Positions 10,250-18,802 are shown, counted from the stretch's first letter. The stretch is 64,000 nucleotides of DNA from Pseudomonadota bacterium (GCA_023391095.1 JAEWBN010000013.1:124001-188000), one strand, 5' to 3'. Numbers and translations: made by a program. The notes: generated from the letters alone by a model not told the origin.

Positions 10250-10676
10250 TCCGTTGATTCAAGGCCTGGGCCATGGCCAGGCCGAATTCCTCAGCCCGGA
10301 AGGGCTTGGGCAACCATGGGATATGGGCAAGGTCGGCGGGCGATTCGCTGGCCGTGTAGCCACTGCAAAACACAATCGCGATGTTGCGATTCTCCAGCAG
10401 CGCTACCAACTCGCACAAGTCCCCTTCAATGGGGCTGACCGCCAGGATGGCAAGCTCCGCGCTGAAATCTGCATTTTCGAGCGCACGGCGCAGTTCCCCG
10501 GGTCCGGACATGATGGTGACATCCGTTGCGCCATGCGCTTTCGCTTCCGCGGCCATCTCCATGGCCACGAGATATTCGTCTTCGCAGATGAGCACTCGAA
10601 GTCTGCCGGTCACACCGATCGCCAATGTGGTTTTCCCCTGTCGGAGAATACTAGGTCGGACCGTGCGCCCGACCAT
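10230..10676 (-). CDS. Receiver-like protein lacking the phospho-acceptor Asp
   Basis: A 148-residue single-domain CheY-like protein. The acidic pair (Glu32, Asp33 in 'LICEDEYLVAMEM'), the switch Ser105 in 'FCSGY' and Lys124 in 'LPKPF' are kept. The strand that normally ends in the phosphorylated aspartate reads 'AELAILAVSP', with Ala79 in its place. It is therefore probably not phosphorylated in the standard way. It sits between two Crp/Fnr regulator genes on the same strand and overlaps the downstream one by 20 bases, so a protein-protein role with those regulators is plausible. The start is uncertain: no good ribosome-binding site is seen before the ATG. Confidence 0.8.
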   Translation of the reverse strand: MVGRTVRPSILRQGKTTLAIGVTGRLRVLICEDEYLVAMEMAAEAKAHGATDVTIMSGPGELRRALENADFSAELAILAVSPIEGDLCELVALLENRNIAIVFCSGYTASESPADLAHIPWLPKPFRAEEFGLAMAQALNQRSVRQSD

Positions 10677-10728
10677 TCACATAGGTTAATCCTTGCAACG
10701 ATTATCTTATCTAGAGGCGGGCCAAGCC

Positions 10729-11451
10729 CTATCCAGGGGACATGTGGAGGTAGCTTGCATCGAACTGGCCGAGCTCTGATAGCCGCTGCCAATCAAGGAT
10801 CTCGCCTCGGCCATTGGCAAAGGCCAGCATGGATTCTGCCCTCAGAACCTGCAGCGTGCGGTTAGCGTGGACAATGGACATGCCCAGGGCGTCCGCGAGG
10901 TCGCCCTGGGTCGCCGGGAACTGGAAACTGTTCCCCTCGACATCACCCACCATGCGGAGGCGGGTATAGGTTTCGCAAAACAGATGCGCCATTCGTGCTT
11001 CCGCGGAGGCCTGCCCGATCAACATCATCCAGATCAGGAACTTGGCGGAATCGATCAGCGTGTCGCGCCACAGAAGCCCCGTCAGGTCCGGAACCTCTGC
11101 GAGCATGGCGTGAATATCGGCGTGGGCCACCGTGCCGATAACCGTGCGGGTTGTTGCCGAAAGCGTATAGTCCACCTTGCGCAAGTGCAGGCTCTGCAGG
11201 TCCGGAATGTCGCCAGCCGGATGAAAGGACAGGATCTGCCGGTTGCCGTCCCGCATGGTTTTATGCCGGTGCAACATGCCCGAGAGCACGATGCAGCTAT
11301 GGTTCATCACGTCGCCGTCCATGACGACATCGGTGCCGCGCTCGACCTGCACCTTGGTGATTTTCAGACTCCGCAAGGCCTGCTCGTGTTCAAGGCGAAC
11401 ATGTCCGATGGCGCGCAGTTTGCGCAATAGAACGTCGATGTCATCGGCCAT
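10729..11451 (-). CDS. Crp/Fnr-family transcriptional regulator (second)
   Basis: A regulator of about 240 residues with a cNMP-binding-like N-terminal domain ('GTDVVMDGDVMNHSCIVLSG') and a C-terminal winged helix ('TQGDLADALGMSIVHANRTLQVLR'). The helix closely resembles that of the regulator at 9470, which suggests duplication. I choose the ATG at 11449-11451 (MADDIDVLL), preceded by a GGAG ribosome-binding site and overlapping the upstream small gene by 11 bases. In-frame ATGs further upstream would overlap that gene more. No FNR cysteine cluster is present. Effector and targets are unknown. Confidence 0.87.
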   Translation of the reverse strand: MADDIDVLLRKLRAIGHVRLEHEQALRSLKITKVQVERGTDVVMDGDVMNHSCIVLSGMLHRHKTMRDGNRQILSFHPAGDIPDLQSLHLRKVDYTLSATTRTVIGTVAHADIHAMLAEVPDLTGLLWRDTLIDSAKFLIWMMLIGQASAEARMAHLFCETYTRLRMVGDVEGNSFQFPATQGDLADALGMSIVHANRTLQVLRAESMLAFANGRGEILDWQRLSELGQFDASYLHMSPG

Positions 11452-11725
11452 TGTCGTCTCCGGCGCCCCCATGACCCGAACCCGTCTCGCCAGATTGCGT
11501 TGCATTGAAGTCAATTCTTGCCTCAGAGATAATAGCCCTATTTTCGTCGAGAACCACTATGCGAAAGAGCCGTTTGGGGCCGTCGTCGGGGATTTCCTGG
11601 GACGCGATCTCGGAGAGCGTACGCGTGGCCTCCCGGCGCGCCTCGTGCACGTCCGACAATTCGACGCCTACCGAGTCCGGGGCGAACAGGTCGCCGTCGT
11701 AGAGATCGAAGTAGAATTTGGGCAT
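11441..11725 (-). CDS. DUF6894-type small protein
   Basis: A 94-residue protein of unknown function that begins MPKFYFDLYDGDLFAPDSVG. The start 'MP-(K/R)-(F/Y)-(Y/F)-FDL-x-DG', the 'L.D...ARREA' segment and the length match DUF6894 proteins, which are common and usually multicopy in Hyphomicrobiales. The ATG at 11723-11725 is chosen because similarity begins there. The Gly/Asp-rich tail overlaps the start of the Crp/Fnr gene by 11 bases, so the two are likely translated from one mRNA. Confidence 0.8.
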   Translation of the reverse strand: MPKFYFDLYDGDLFAPDSVGVELSDVHEARREATRTLSEIASQEIPDDGPKRLFRIVVLDENRAIISEARIDFNATQSGETGSGHGGAGDDNGR

Positions 11726-11919
11726 GAGGCGGGTCTCCGCTCTTGCAAACCGCTGTCGCACCGGAATGTTCCGAACGGTTGGTATTTTGCCGGGGCGGGC
11801 CTCCATGCGGCGCCGCGCTCCACATAGGCCGGGGATTTCATGCCGTTGCACTAGCGGCAGGCAGGCAAAGCCATTAGCCTTGGGCAAAACCTGTCAAATC
11901 CCCAATTTGCGAGACGTCC

Positions 11920-13221
11920 ATGGCCGAGCCATCGCTTTTTGCCCGTTTTGTTGCTCTGGTTGGAGGCATTGCAGTTGCCGTGCGCCATTCGGGTGACGGC
12001 CCGCGCCAGCCCGCTTTCGGTACCGCGCCTGCCATTCCCGATCCCAAGCCGCAGGGCAAGATCCCCACGCTCAAGATGCCGACCGCCAAGGGTTGGGAAG
12101 GGGATCACAAGCCCACGGCCGCTGCCGGGCTCAAGGTCAATGCCTTCGCCAAGGGGCTCGATCATCCGCGCAATATGCATGTCCTGCCCAATGGCGACGT
12201 GCTGGTGGCTGAATCCATGGGCGAAGATGGCAAGCCCCGTTCGGTGTTCGACCATGCCATGTCTGCCACCATGAAGCGCGCCAAGGCTTCCGGTCAGAGC
12301 CCGAACCGGGTGACCCTGCTGCGCGACGCCGATGGCGACGGGGTCGCCGAAGAGCGTTACGCGCTGATCGAGAATGTGCGCCAGCCGTTCGGCATCGTGC
12401 TCCTGGGCAATACGCTCTATGTCGGGGCAAGTGACAAGGTTCTCGCCTATCCCTATGAGCTGGGCCAGACCAGGATCACCGATTCCGGCAAGGTCCTCAT
12501 GACCATGAAGCCCGGCGGTCACTGGACACGCAATCTCATCGCCTCGGCTGACGGCACCAAGCTCTATGTGGCTGTTGGCTCGCTCAGCAATATCGGTGAT
12601 GCGGGCATGGAAGCCGAAATCGATCGCGCGTGCATCCATGAACTGGATCTGGTGACAGGCCAGTCGCGCCTCTTTGCCGGGGGCTTGCGCAATCCCGTGG
12701 GCATGGCCTGGCAGCCTGATACCGGTACGCTCTGGACCGTGGTCAATGAGCGCGATGGGCTGGGCGACGAAACCCCGCCCGACTACCTCACCTCGGTGGT
12801 GGATGGTGGTTTTTATGGCTGGCCCTATTGCTACTGGAACCGCGTCGTGGACGATCGGGTGCCCCAGGATGCCGCCAAGGTGGCCTCCGCCCTGCAGCCT
12901 GACTATGCCCTTGGCGGTCACACGGCGTCGCTGGGCCTTTGCTGGCTCCCCGAAGGCACGCTGCCCGGTTTCCCGGCCGGCATGGCTATCGGCCAGCATG
13001 GCTCGTGGAACCGCTCCAAGCTCTCTGGCTACAAACTCGCCTTTGTTGAATTCCAGAACGGCAAGCCGGTCGGGATGCCCCGCGATATCCTCAGCGGCTT
13101 CCTGTCGCCGGACGAGGAATATTCCTATGGCCGCCCTGTTGGCGTGGCTCTGGCCGCCGATGGCGCCGTGCTGATGGCCGATGACGTTGGCGATGTTATC
13201 TGGCGAGTGACCGGGGCCTGA
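11920..13221 (+). CDS. PQQ-type sugar (sorbosone) dehydrogenase
   Basis: A 433-residue protein of the soluble glucose/L-sorbosone dehydrogenase beta-propeller family, which oxidises sugars or aldoses in the periplasm using PQQ. Recognisable blade motifs are 'LDHPRNMHVLPNGDVLVAES' near 80, 'VRQPFGIVLLGNTLYVG' near 150, 'GLRNPVGMAWQPDTGTLW' near 255 and 'IGQHGSWNRS' near 360. The first 20 residues are hydrophobic and could be an export signal, though the start is a little unusual. One base separates it from the next gene, a substrate-binding protein, so the enzyme and an ABC importer form one operon. PQQ dependence is inferred from the family. Confidence 0.85.
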   Translation: MAEPSLFARFVALVGGIAVAVRHSGDGPRQPAFGTAPAIPDPKPQGKIPTLKMPTAKGWEGDHKPTAAAGLKVNAFAKGLDHPRNMHVLPNGDVLVAESMGEDGKPRSVFDHAMSATMKRAKASGQSPNRVTLLRDADGDGVAEERYALIENVRQPFGIVLLGNTLYVGASDKVLAYPYELGQTRITDSGKVLMTMKPGGHWTRNLIASADGTKLYVAVGSLSNIGDAGMEAEIDRACIHELDLVTGQSRLFAGGLRNPVGMAWQPDTGTLWTVVNERDGLGDETPPDYLTSVVDGGFYGWPYCYWNRVVDDRVPQDAAKVASALQPDYALGGHTASLGLCWLPEGTLPGFPAGMAIGQHGSWNRSKLSGYKLAFVEFQNGKPVGMPRDILSGFLSPDEEYSYGRPVGVALAADGAVLMADDVGDVIWRVTGA

Positions 13222-13222
13222 C

Positions 13223-14188
13223 ATGCGGCTGTTTGTGACCCTGCTTGCCGGGGTGGTGCTCACCTCTGCGCCGCAGGCGGCCGACCGGGTCGTGCTGGGT
13301 CTCCAGGAAAGCGGCACGGCCCTGTGGGAAATTGCCGCCATCCGCGCGCTCAATCTCGAGGTCCGGCACGATATCGAGATCGAAGTGCGCGCGCTGGCTG
13401 ATAGCCGTGCGGGGCAGATTGCGCTGCAGGCCGGTGCGGTGGACATCATACTCTCCGACTTCACCTGGGTTTCGGCGCAGCGCTGGCAGGGGGCAGAGTT
13501 CACCATGGTGCCGCATTCGCTTGCCGTGGGCGGGCTGATGGTGCCGGCGGGGCAGGGGGAATTTGCCCTGTCCAACCTTGAGGGCGCCACCATTGCCGTT
13601 GCCGGCGGGCCGGCGGACAAGAGCTGGGTCGTTCTCCAGGCCTATTATCGCGAGGAGACGGGACGCGATCTTCTCGCGGACGTCGACGCCCGCTTTGGCG
13701 CCCCCCCGCTTGTGCATGAACTGCTGGCTGGCGGCCGCGTCGATGCCGGGCTCAATTTTTGGCACTGGAACGCCCGTGCCAAGGCCGAGGGCATGCTTGA
13801 GGCGCTCTCGGTCGCTCAGATGTTCGACAATCTTGGGCTCGACCGGCCGCCGCCGCTCCTGGGCTGGACGTTCGATTCGCAAGCGGCTGACACCAACCCG
13901 GCTATTGCCCGGTTCCTGGATGCCAGTTTCGAGGCCAAGGCTGCGCTCCTGTCCGACGATGTGCTTTGGGACGGGCTTGCCGAGGTGATGGGTGCGGCCG
14001 ACGATCAGGCGCTTTTTATTGCCTTGCGCGATGGCTACCGCGCCGGGATCGTGCCGGGCTATTCGCCTGGCGACGTGGAAGCGGCTGAAGCTGCGTTCGC
14101 ACTTCTTGCCAAATATGGCGGCAGCGATGTGGTCGGCGAGCGGCCCGAACTGGCGCCCGGAACCTTCTGGTCCGGATACGAGCGATAA
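13223..14188 (+). CDS. ABC transporter substrate-binding protein (NitT/TauT-like)
   Basis: A 321-residue periplasmic binding protein. It has a signal peptide (about residues 1-20, ending 'SAPQAAD') and a type-2 binding-protein fold of the nitrate/sulfonate/thiamine-precursor class, indicated by 'GAVDIILSDFTWVSAQR', 'LEGATIAVAGGPADKSW' and 'GRVDAGLNFWHWNARAKAEG'. The ligand cannot be named. It starts one base after the sugar dehydrogenase stop and is followed directly by a permease and a broken ATPase gene. Binding proteins next to quinoprotein genes are known in methylotrophs and sugar oxidisers, so the ligand may be linked to the dehydrogenase substrate or cofactor. Confidence 0.85.
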   Translation: MRLFVTLLAGVVLTSAPQAADRVVLGLQESGTALWEIAAIRALNLEVRHDIEIEVRALADSRAGQIALQAGAVDIILSDFTWVSAQRWQGAEFTMVPHSLAVGGLMVPAGQGEFALSNLEGATIAVAGGPADKSWVVLQAYYREETGRDLLADVDARFGAPPLVHELLAGGRVDAGLNFWHWNARAKAEGMLEALSVAQMFDNLGLDRPPPLLGWTFDSQAADTNPAIARFLDASFEAKAALLSDDVLWDGLAEVMGAADDQALFIALRDGYRAGIVPGYSPGDVEAAEAAFALLAKYGGSDVVGERPELAPGTFWSGYER

Positions 14189-14189
14189 C

Positions 14190-14954
14190 GTGAGGAGCGC
14201 GGGGGGGCGAGTGGCGCGGCAATGGGAGCTCCTATCCCTGCCACTCCTGCTCATCCTCTGGCAGGGCGCTGCCATGCTTGTCGCCCACCGCCTTTTCCCC
14301 TCGCCGCTGGATGTCGGCGCAGAACTCTGGGCGCTGGTCAGCACCGGGCCTTTGCTGGCCGATCTCGCCAAGACGCTCTGGCGTGCCTTCGCTGCTTTTG
14401 GCCTGGCCATGGTCCTGGGCACGGCCCTGGGCGTTGCTCTGGGTCGCCAGCCCTGGCTCGACCAGCTTCTGTCGGCCTGGCTGGTGGTCGGCCTCAATCT
14501 GCCCGCCATCGTGGTCGCGATCCTTCTCTATATCTGGCTGGGCCTGACCGAATGGGCGCTGATCGCTGCCGTTGTCGTCAATAAGATGCCGCTGGTGGCC
14601 GTCACCATCCGGGAGGGGGTGCGCAGTTTTTCGGCGGACTATGCGGAACTGGGGCGCGTACTTCGGCTCGATTTTCGCAAGCGGCTGACAAAGCTGTACT
14701 GGCCGCAACTCCTGCCCTTCGTGCTGACTGCGGCGCGCACCGGCCTGTCGCTGATCTGGAAGATCGTGCTGGTCTTTGAAGTGCTCGGCAGCGATGGCGG
14801 GGTGGGGTATCGCATCGGCGTGCTGTTCCAGTTCTTCGATGTGGCCGGAATTTTGGCCTATACGTCGGCCTTCATCGCCTGCGTCCTCGCCTTCGAATAC
14901 GGCGTCTTGCGCCCTTGGGAAGGGAGGGCTCTGCTATGGCGCCGCCGGGGCTGA
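14190..14954 (+). CDS. ABC transporter permease (NitT/TauT-like)
   Basis: A permease of about 254 residues with six hydrophobic helices and the conserved cytoplasmic loop near 155-175 ('YAELGRVLRLDFRKRLTKLYWPQLLP', the EAA-type coupling motif). It pairs with the binding protein just upstream. There is no ATG near the N-terminus. GTG at 14190 (two bases after the upstream stop) and GTG at 14211 are both possible; an AGGAG at 14193-14197 would serve the second. The end overlaps the ATPase gene by 19 bases. Confidence 0.85.
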   Translation: MRSAGGRVARQWELLSLPLLLILWQGAAMLVAHRLFPSPLDVGAELWALVSTGPLLADLAKTLWRAFAAFGLAMVLGTALGVALGRQPWLDQLLSAWLVVGLNLPAIVVAILLYIWLGLTEWALIAAVVVNKMPLVAVTIREGVRSFSADYAELGRVLRLDFRKRLTKLYWPQLLPFVLTAARTGLSLIWKIVLVFEVLGSDGGVGYRIGVLFQFFDVAGILAYTSAFIACVLAFEYGVLRPWEGRALLWRRRG

Positions 14955-15637
14955 ACATCTCCATCAGGGAAAAGCGCTTTCCCGAGAGCGAGCCGCTTTT
15001 CCGCGATTTCGACCTGACCGTGGAACCGGGCGCTGTGCTTGCCGTCTTGGGACGCTCGGGTGTCGGCAAGTCCACTCTGCTGCGGATGATTGCCGGTATC
15101 GATGCCGACTATTCGGGGTCCATTCTCGTGGATGGGCAACCTGCCACGCGCGCCCCTGCGCCCGGCTATGTGTTTTAGGATCCGCGGCTGCTTCCCTGGC
15201 TGACCATTGGCGAGAACATCCGCCTTGGCGATCCGCAACTCACCGATGCAGACGTGGAACACCTCCTGGCGCGTGTCGAGCTTTCCGGCACGGGAGGCGC
15301 CTTTCCGCATGCACTCTCGGGCGGCATGCAGCGCCGCGCAGCCCTTGCGCGTGCCCTTGCCAACCGGTCAGGACTGATCCTGCTCGACGAACCCTTTGTG
15401 TCACTCGACATCGGGCTGGCGCAGGACATGCGGGCTCTGTTGAGCGCCTTGCTGGGCGAGCGGGCAATGACGGCTATTCTCGTCACGCACGACCCCACTG
15501 ATGCTGCCGTACTGGCCGACAGGGTCGTCGTTCTGAGCGGCCGTCCCGCCTGCATCGAGCAGCAGCATGAGCTGCCATTGGCACGATCCGACCGCGATCC
15601 GGTGGTCCTGGCGCATTATCGGGACATATTGTCTTAA
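14936..15637 (+). pseudogene. ABC transporter ATPase interrupted by an amber codon
   Basis: In one continuous frame this would encode a 233-residue ABC ATPase: Walker A GRSGVGKST near residue 42, signature LSGGMQRR near 125, Walker B LILLDEPF near 146 and H-loop VTHD near 183. Codon 81 (15176-15178) is TAG, in the context Val-Phe-stop-Asp-Pro-Arg-Leu-Leu-Pro-Trp. That position is the Q-loop glutamine in the family, so a single CAG to TAG change explains it. The rest of the frame is intact, so the lesion is recent, or it is a sequencing error, or the codon is read through by a suppressor. If real, the uptake system is dead unless another ATPase substitutes. Confidence 0.85.
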
Positions 15638-15661
15638 GCACATTTGCCTACGCAGCCGCGC

Positions 15662-16853
15662 ATGACGTCGTTTTGGGTTAAACTGAGGCCAGTCGCACAA
15701 GAGGCGGGGGTTGCGGTGCGTCACGCAACGGCAGGGTCGGATAAAGTCCGAGCGCAATATTCTGCGCGCTTTGTGATGGCGTACAAGCTCACTGCCGGGG
15801 TGGTTGCGGCTGTGAGCGTTACCTGGGGGCTGATCTTTGTCGCCTTCGGCAATTCAGCCCTTGGCCTCATGCAAGCCGCGACGGCCACATTCGCTCTGCT
15901 CAGCTGGTGGCTTGCGCATCGCGGCAGGCTCGCCAAGGCCTTGCTGGTGACCCAAGCGGCCTTCCTCATGCTGATCGTCATGCTGTGCCTGGTGTTTGAC
16001 GTCCCCACGGCTGAGGTCCCGAGGGTGTCACACCTGTTCCTCCTTGTCCTCGCACTGATGGGCTACCTCAATTACAAGCGCCAGCCTTCCCGCCTCCAGC
16101 TTGGCCTGATTGCCCTCAGCCTCCTCAGCTTCACCGCCCTGTCCCCAGCCACAGGTCGACCGGTCCGGCGCTGTGATTGGTGCGGAAGCGCTGTTGCGCT
16201 GGAAACATCCCAAGCGTGGCTATATCGCACCTGCCGAGTTCCTGCCGCTGGCAGAGGAGGCAGGGCTGATGGATGAACTGGGTATGTGGGTGCTGGAAAC
16301 CAGCTGCCGTACCCTCGTCGACTGGACCCGCAATCCACAAACGCGCCACCTGACGCTGGCGGCCAATGTCAGTGCCAGCCAGTTCCTCAACGAGGATTTC
16401 GAGCACAAGCTCATGGACCTGCTCGATACGTTCGGCGTCGACCCTCGACGGCTCAAGCTTGAAATCACCGAAACAGTGATGGTCACTAATACAGAGCAGG
16501 TGGCTGCCAAAATGCAGGTCTTGCGCAGCATTGGCGTGGGACTGGCGCTGGATGATTTTGGTACCGGCTATTCCGCTCTGGGCTATCTGCGCCGTCTGCC
16601 ACTGAGTGAACTCAAGATTGATCGCAGCTTCGTGCAAGACGTCACGGAGAACGAGCGCAGCGCAGCCCTGGCGCGCAGCATCATCCAGATCGGCCGCGAT
16701 CTCGGGCTTGGGGTTCTGGCCGAGGGCGTGGAGACAGAGGCGCAGTTCCAGCTCTTGCGCGAGAGTGGCTGCGACGCATTCCAGGGCTATCATTTCGGCC
16801 GGCCGGTGCCGCTTGCCGAATTCGAGGCGGGGATGATGGTCGCGGCGGCCTGA
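15662..16853 (+). pseudogene. Remnant of a membrane-anchored EAL (c-di-GMP phosphodiesterase) gene
   Basis: Two frames carry parts of one protein. From 15662 one frame encodes about 160 residues with five hydrophobic helices (membrane input domain), up to about 16145. A second frame from about 16143 encodes an EAL domain that begins abruptly at 'QPQVDRSGAVIGAEALLRW' and is complete to the end. It retains the EAL Glu, Asn of 'ANVSASQF', Glu of 'ITET', the Asp pair of 'DDFGTGYS', Lys of 'LKIDRSF' and Glu of 'AEGVET'. The first strand of EAL and any GGDEF domain are missing, so an internal out-of-frame deletion probably fused the two ends. A short EAL-only product cannot be excluded. Confidence 0.75.
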
Positions 16854-16870
16854 CGATCGGGATAGGCGCG

Positions 16871-17857
16871 CTATCCTGCTATATTGCCACCCAGTTCGTC
16901 CTCGATATGGGCGCGAACAATCGCGTCGAAGCTGGCGTCGGCCCGGAAGCCGAGTTGCAGCGCCCTTGCGGGGTCGAAATTCTGCGGCCATCCGGCAACG
17001 ATCGCCGCAATCGTCGGATCCATAGCCTTGTGGATTCGAGCCACCGCTCTGGGTCCGGCAATCCGTTGGAGTGCAGCGATTTCTTCTCCCACCGTTGCCG
17101 AGAGGCCCGGCATGGTGAGGTTGCGGCGCTGGCCGAGCGCAGCGGTGTCGAGGCTTGCAGCCCGGAGGAGGAAGGATACGGCGGCGCGAGGGCTGGCGAA
17201 CCAGTGGCGCACGCTTTCGTCGACGGGCAGGACCGCATCGTGCCCCGCCAGCGGCTCCCGGATGATGCCGGAGAAAAAGCCGGATGCGGCTTTGTTCGGC
17301 GCGCCCGGACGAACCACGATGGTCGGCAAGCGGATGCCGATGCCGTCGACAAAGCCGCGCCGTGAATAGTCGGCAAGAAGCAACTCGCAGATGGCCTTCT
17401 GGGTGCCATAGCTGGTCAATGGCGTATGCGCCTGATCATCCGGAATAGCGGCCGGCAGCGGCTCTCCGAAGACCGCAATCGAGGACGTGAACACCACGCG
17501 CGGGCGATAGGGCTCCGTCGCGTGCTGATGACGGATGGCCTCCAGCAGATGGCGGGTGCCATCGAGGTTGATCCGATAGCCCTTGTCGAAATCGACCTCT
17601 GCCTCACCGGAGACAATGGCTGCGAGGTGAAAGATCAGCGAAGGACGGCTCGCCACCAGCGAGGCCGCCGTATCCGCGTCGGACAGGTCGGCGGCGACGC
17701 AGGTGCACGGTATGGAGGTTGTAGGGGCGGGAGGCGCCATTACATCGGCCAGCGTGAGCGAGGCGATCTCGTGCCGCTCCACATGTCCTTGCGCCAGCAG
17801 CGCTTGGGTGAGCTTGCGCCCAATCATCCCGGCCGCGCCGATGATCAATACGTTCAT
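16871..17857 (-). CDS. denD: D-erythronate dehydrogenase (SDR family)
   Basis: A 328-residue NAD-dependent enzyme of the extended short-chain dehydrogenase family. The Rossmann motif 'GAAGMIGRKL' is at residues 7-16, an 'HLAAIVSGEAE' segment near 77, the catalytic Tyr-Lys in 'YGTQK' near 155, and the DenD-typical 'RLPTIVVRPGAPNKAASGFFSGIIREPL' stretch follows. DenD oxidises D-erythronate to 2-oxo-tetronate in tetronate breakdown; the other den genes are not adjacent here, so the exact substrate is inferred. I choose the ATG at 17855-17857 because AGGAGG lies nine bases upstream; the ATG six bases earlier is too close. Confidence 0.85.
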   Translation of the reverse strand: MNVLIIGAAGMIGRKLTQALLAQGHVERHEIASLTLADVMAPPAPTTSIPCTCVAADLSDADTAASLVASRPSLIFHLAAIVSGEAEVDFDKGYRINLDGTRHLLEAIRHQHATEPYRPRVVFTSSIAVFGEPLPAAIPDDQAHTPLTSYGTQKAICELLLADYSRRGFVDGIGIRLPTIVVRPGAPNKAASGFFSGIIREPLAGHDAVLPVDESVRHWFASPRAAVSFLLRAASLDTAALGQRRNLTMPGLSATVGEEIAALQRIAGPRAVARIHKAMDPTIAAIVAGWPQNFDPARALQLGFRADASFDAIVRAHIEDELGGNIAG

Positions 17858-17920
17858 GTCCATTCTCCTCCTTTCCCAGAGGAGCATGGGCATGGCGCAG
17901 TGTCCATCGCCAGAAAAGCA

Positions 17921-17945
17921 AAACGGCGCCTTGTGGGCGCCGTTT
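17921..17945 (-). terminator. Rho-independent terminator of the outer-membrane protein gene
   Basis: The stem AAACGGCGCC / GGCGCCGTTT has a five-base loop and is followed on the minus strand by a T-rich stretch (TTTTGCTTTT). It lies 25 bases past the stop of the gene at 17970. Confidence 0.85.
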
Positions 17946-17969
17946 GAAATGCGACTTTGAGCTGACAGC

Positions 17970-18725
17970 CTAGTTGAAGCGGTAGCGCAGGGTGCCGCGC
18001 ACTTCGTGCAGGAAGTTGTTGTCCGCCCAGACGGTGTCCGGGCTGGCTGCGCCGTTGGAGACGTGGTTGATATAGACGCCACGATAGCCCACGTCGGCAA
18101 CCACGGAACCGAAGTCATAGCCCACGCCGACCATGCCGGCAGCAGCAAAGCTGGTATTGCTGCCCGATGGCACGTTCACGCCGGCCGGGGCCGAAACGTC
18201 GATAGAGTTGAAAGCGACACCGGCGCCAGCGCCGACGTAACCGAAGACGCCGCCCGCGGCGCCATAGCCGTAGCTGTTGCCGAAGGAAAAGTCGTAATAG
18301 ACGTTGGCCAGTGCCAGCGAAGACCGCAAGGTCACCGAGTAGTCGCCATCGCGCGGCGCGTAGGCCGGGCCCTTGGTCACGGTGAGGCCGCCGTTGTGGA
18401 TGTAGTCACCGGTCACATCGAAACGCAGGCCGGTGCCAGTTTCATAGCCGATACCGGCGCCGACGCTGTAGCCGAAACCCAGCGCGGTCACCGGAAAGCC
18501 GGTTGCTACAATGCCGCCGCCACAACCGGGAACACATTCCCAGCCATAGGCCTCGCGGGTCCAAAGGACATTTCCGGCGGCACTGCCGCGCAGGTAGAAC
18601 GAGCCGGAGACACCGTAGTCCACGTCAGGGATTTCGATGACTGGCGGATAGTAGGGCATGTCTGCTGCCATGACAGGGCCGGCGGCGGCTCCTGCCGTCA
18701 GAATCGCAGCGATAAGCTTGCGCAT
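17970..18725 (-). CDS. Outer-membrane beta-barrel protein (Omp25/Omp31-like)
   Basis: A 251-residue exported protein. It has a signal peptide (residues 1-20, ending 'GPVMAAD') and then alternating amphipathic strands rich in Gly, Tyr and aromatic residues, such as 'GIGYETGTGLRFDVTGDYIH' and 'GMVGVGYDFGSVVADVGYRGVYI'. It closes with an aromatic-rich final strand 'EVRGTLRYRFN', as in barrels of the porin/opacity family common in Hyphomicrobiales. It probably has a structural or surface role rather than an enzymatic one. It is monocistronic, with its own terminator and a full CtrA consensus box 61 bases before the start, so cell-cycle control is likely. Confidence 0.85.
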   Translation of the reverse strand: MRKLIAAILTAGAAAGPVMAADMPYYPPVIEIPDVDYGVSGSFYLRGSAAGNVLWTREAYGWECVPGCGGGIVATGFPVTALGFGYSVGAGIGYETGTGLRFDVTGDYIHNGGLTVTKGPAYAPRDGDYSVTLRSSLALANVYYDFSFGNSYGYGAAGGVFGYVGAGAGVAFNSIDVSAPAGVNVPSGSNTSFAAAGMVGVGYDFGSVVADVGYRGVYINHVSNGAASPDTVWADNNFLHEVRGTLRYRFN

Positions 18726-18785
18726 GATGAAGTCCTATGGTTGCCACGACACCTGTCGATTGACAGCAACTATGAGGGCTTTTTC

Positions 18786-18802
18786 TTAAATCTCACTTAA
18801 CC
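18786..18802. promoter_or_regulatory. CtrA box upstream of the outer-membrane protein gene
   Basis: TTAA-ATCTCAC-TTAACC matches the full TTAA-N7-TTAA consensus for CtrA. A further TTAACC half-site follows at 18810, within a direct repeat of TTAACCCTAA. The only start nearby is that of the barrel protein at 18725, since the plus-strand side faces the end of glmM. Confidence 0.7.

Noticed and set aside
11851..13620. A 589-codon open frame on the minus strand
   Set aside because: Antisense of the PQQ-type dehydrogenase and binding protein, which have clear motifs.
15254..15637. Independent gene for the 3' part of the ABC ATPase
   Set aside because: It is in the same frame as the upstream part and lacks the Walker A and Q-loop, so it cannot be a working ATPase.
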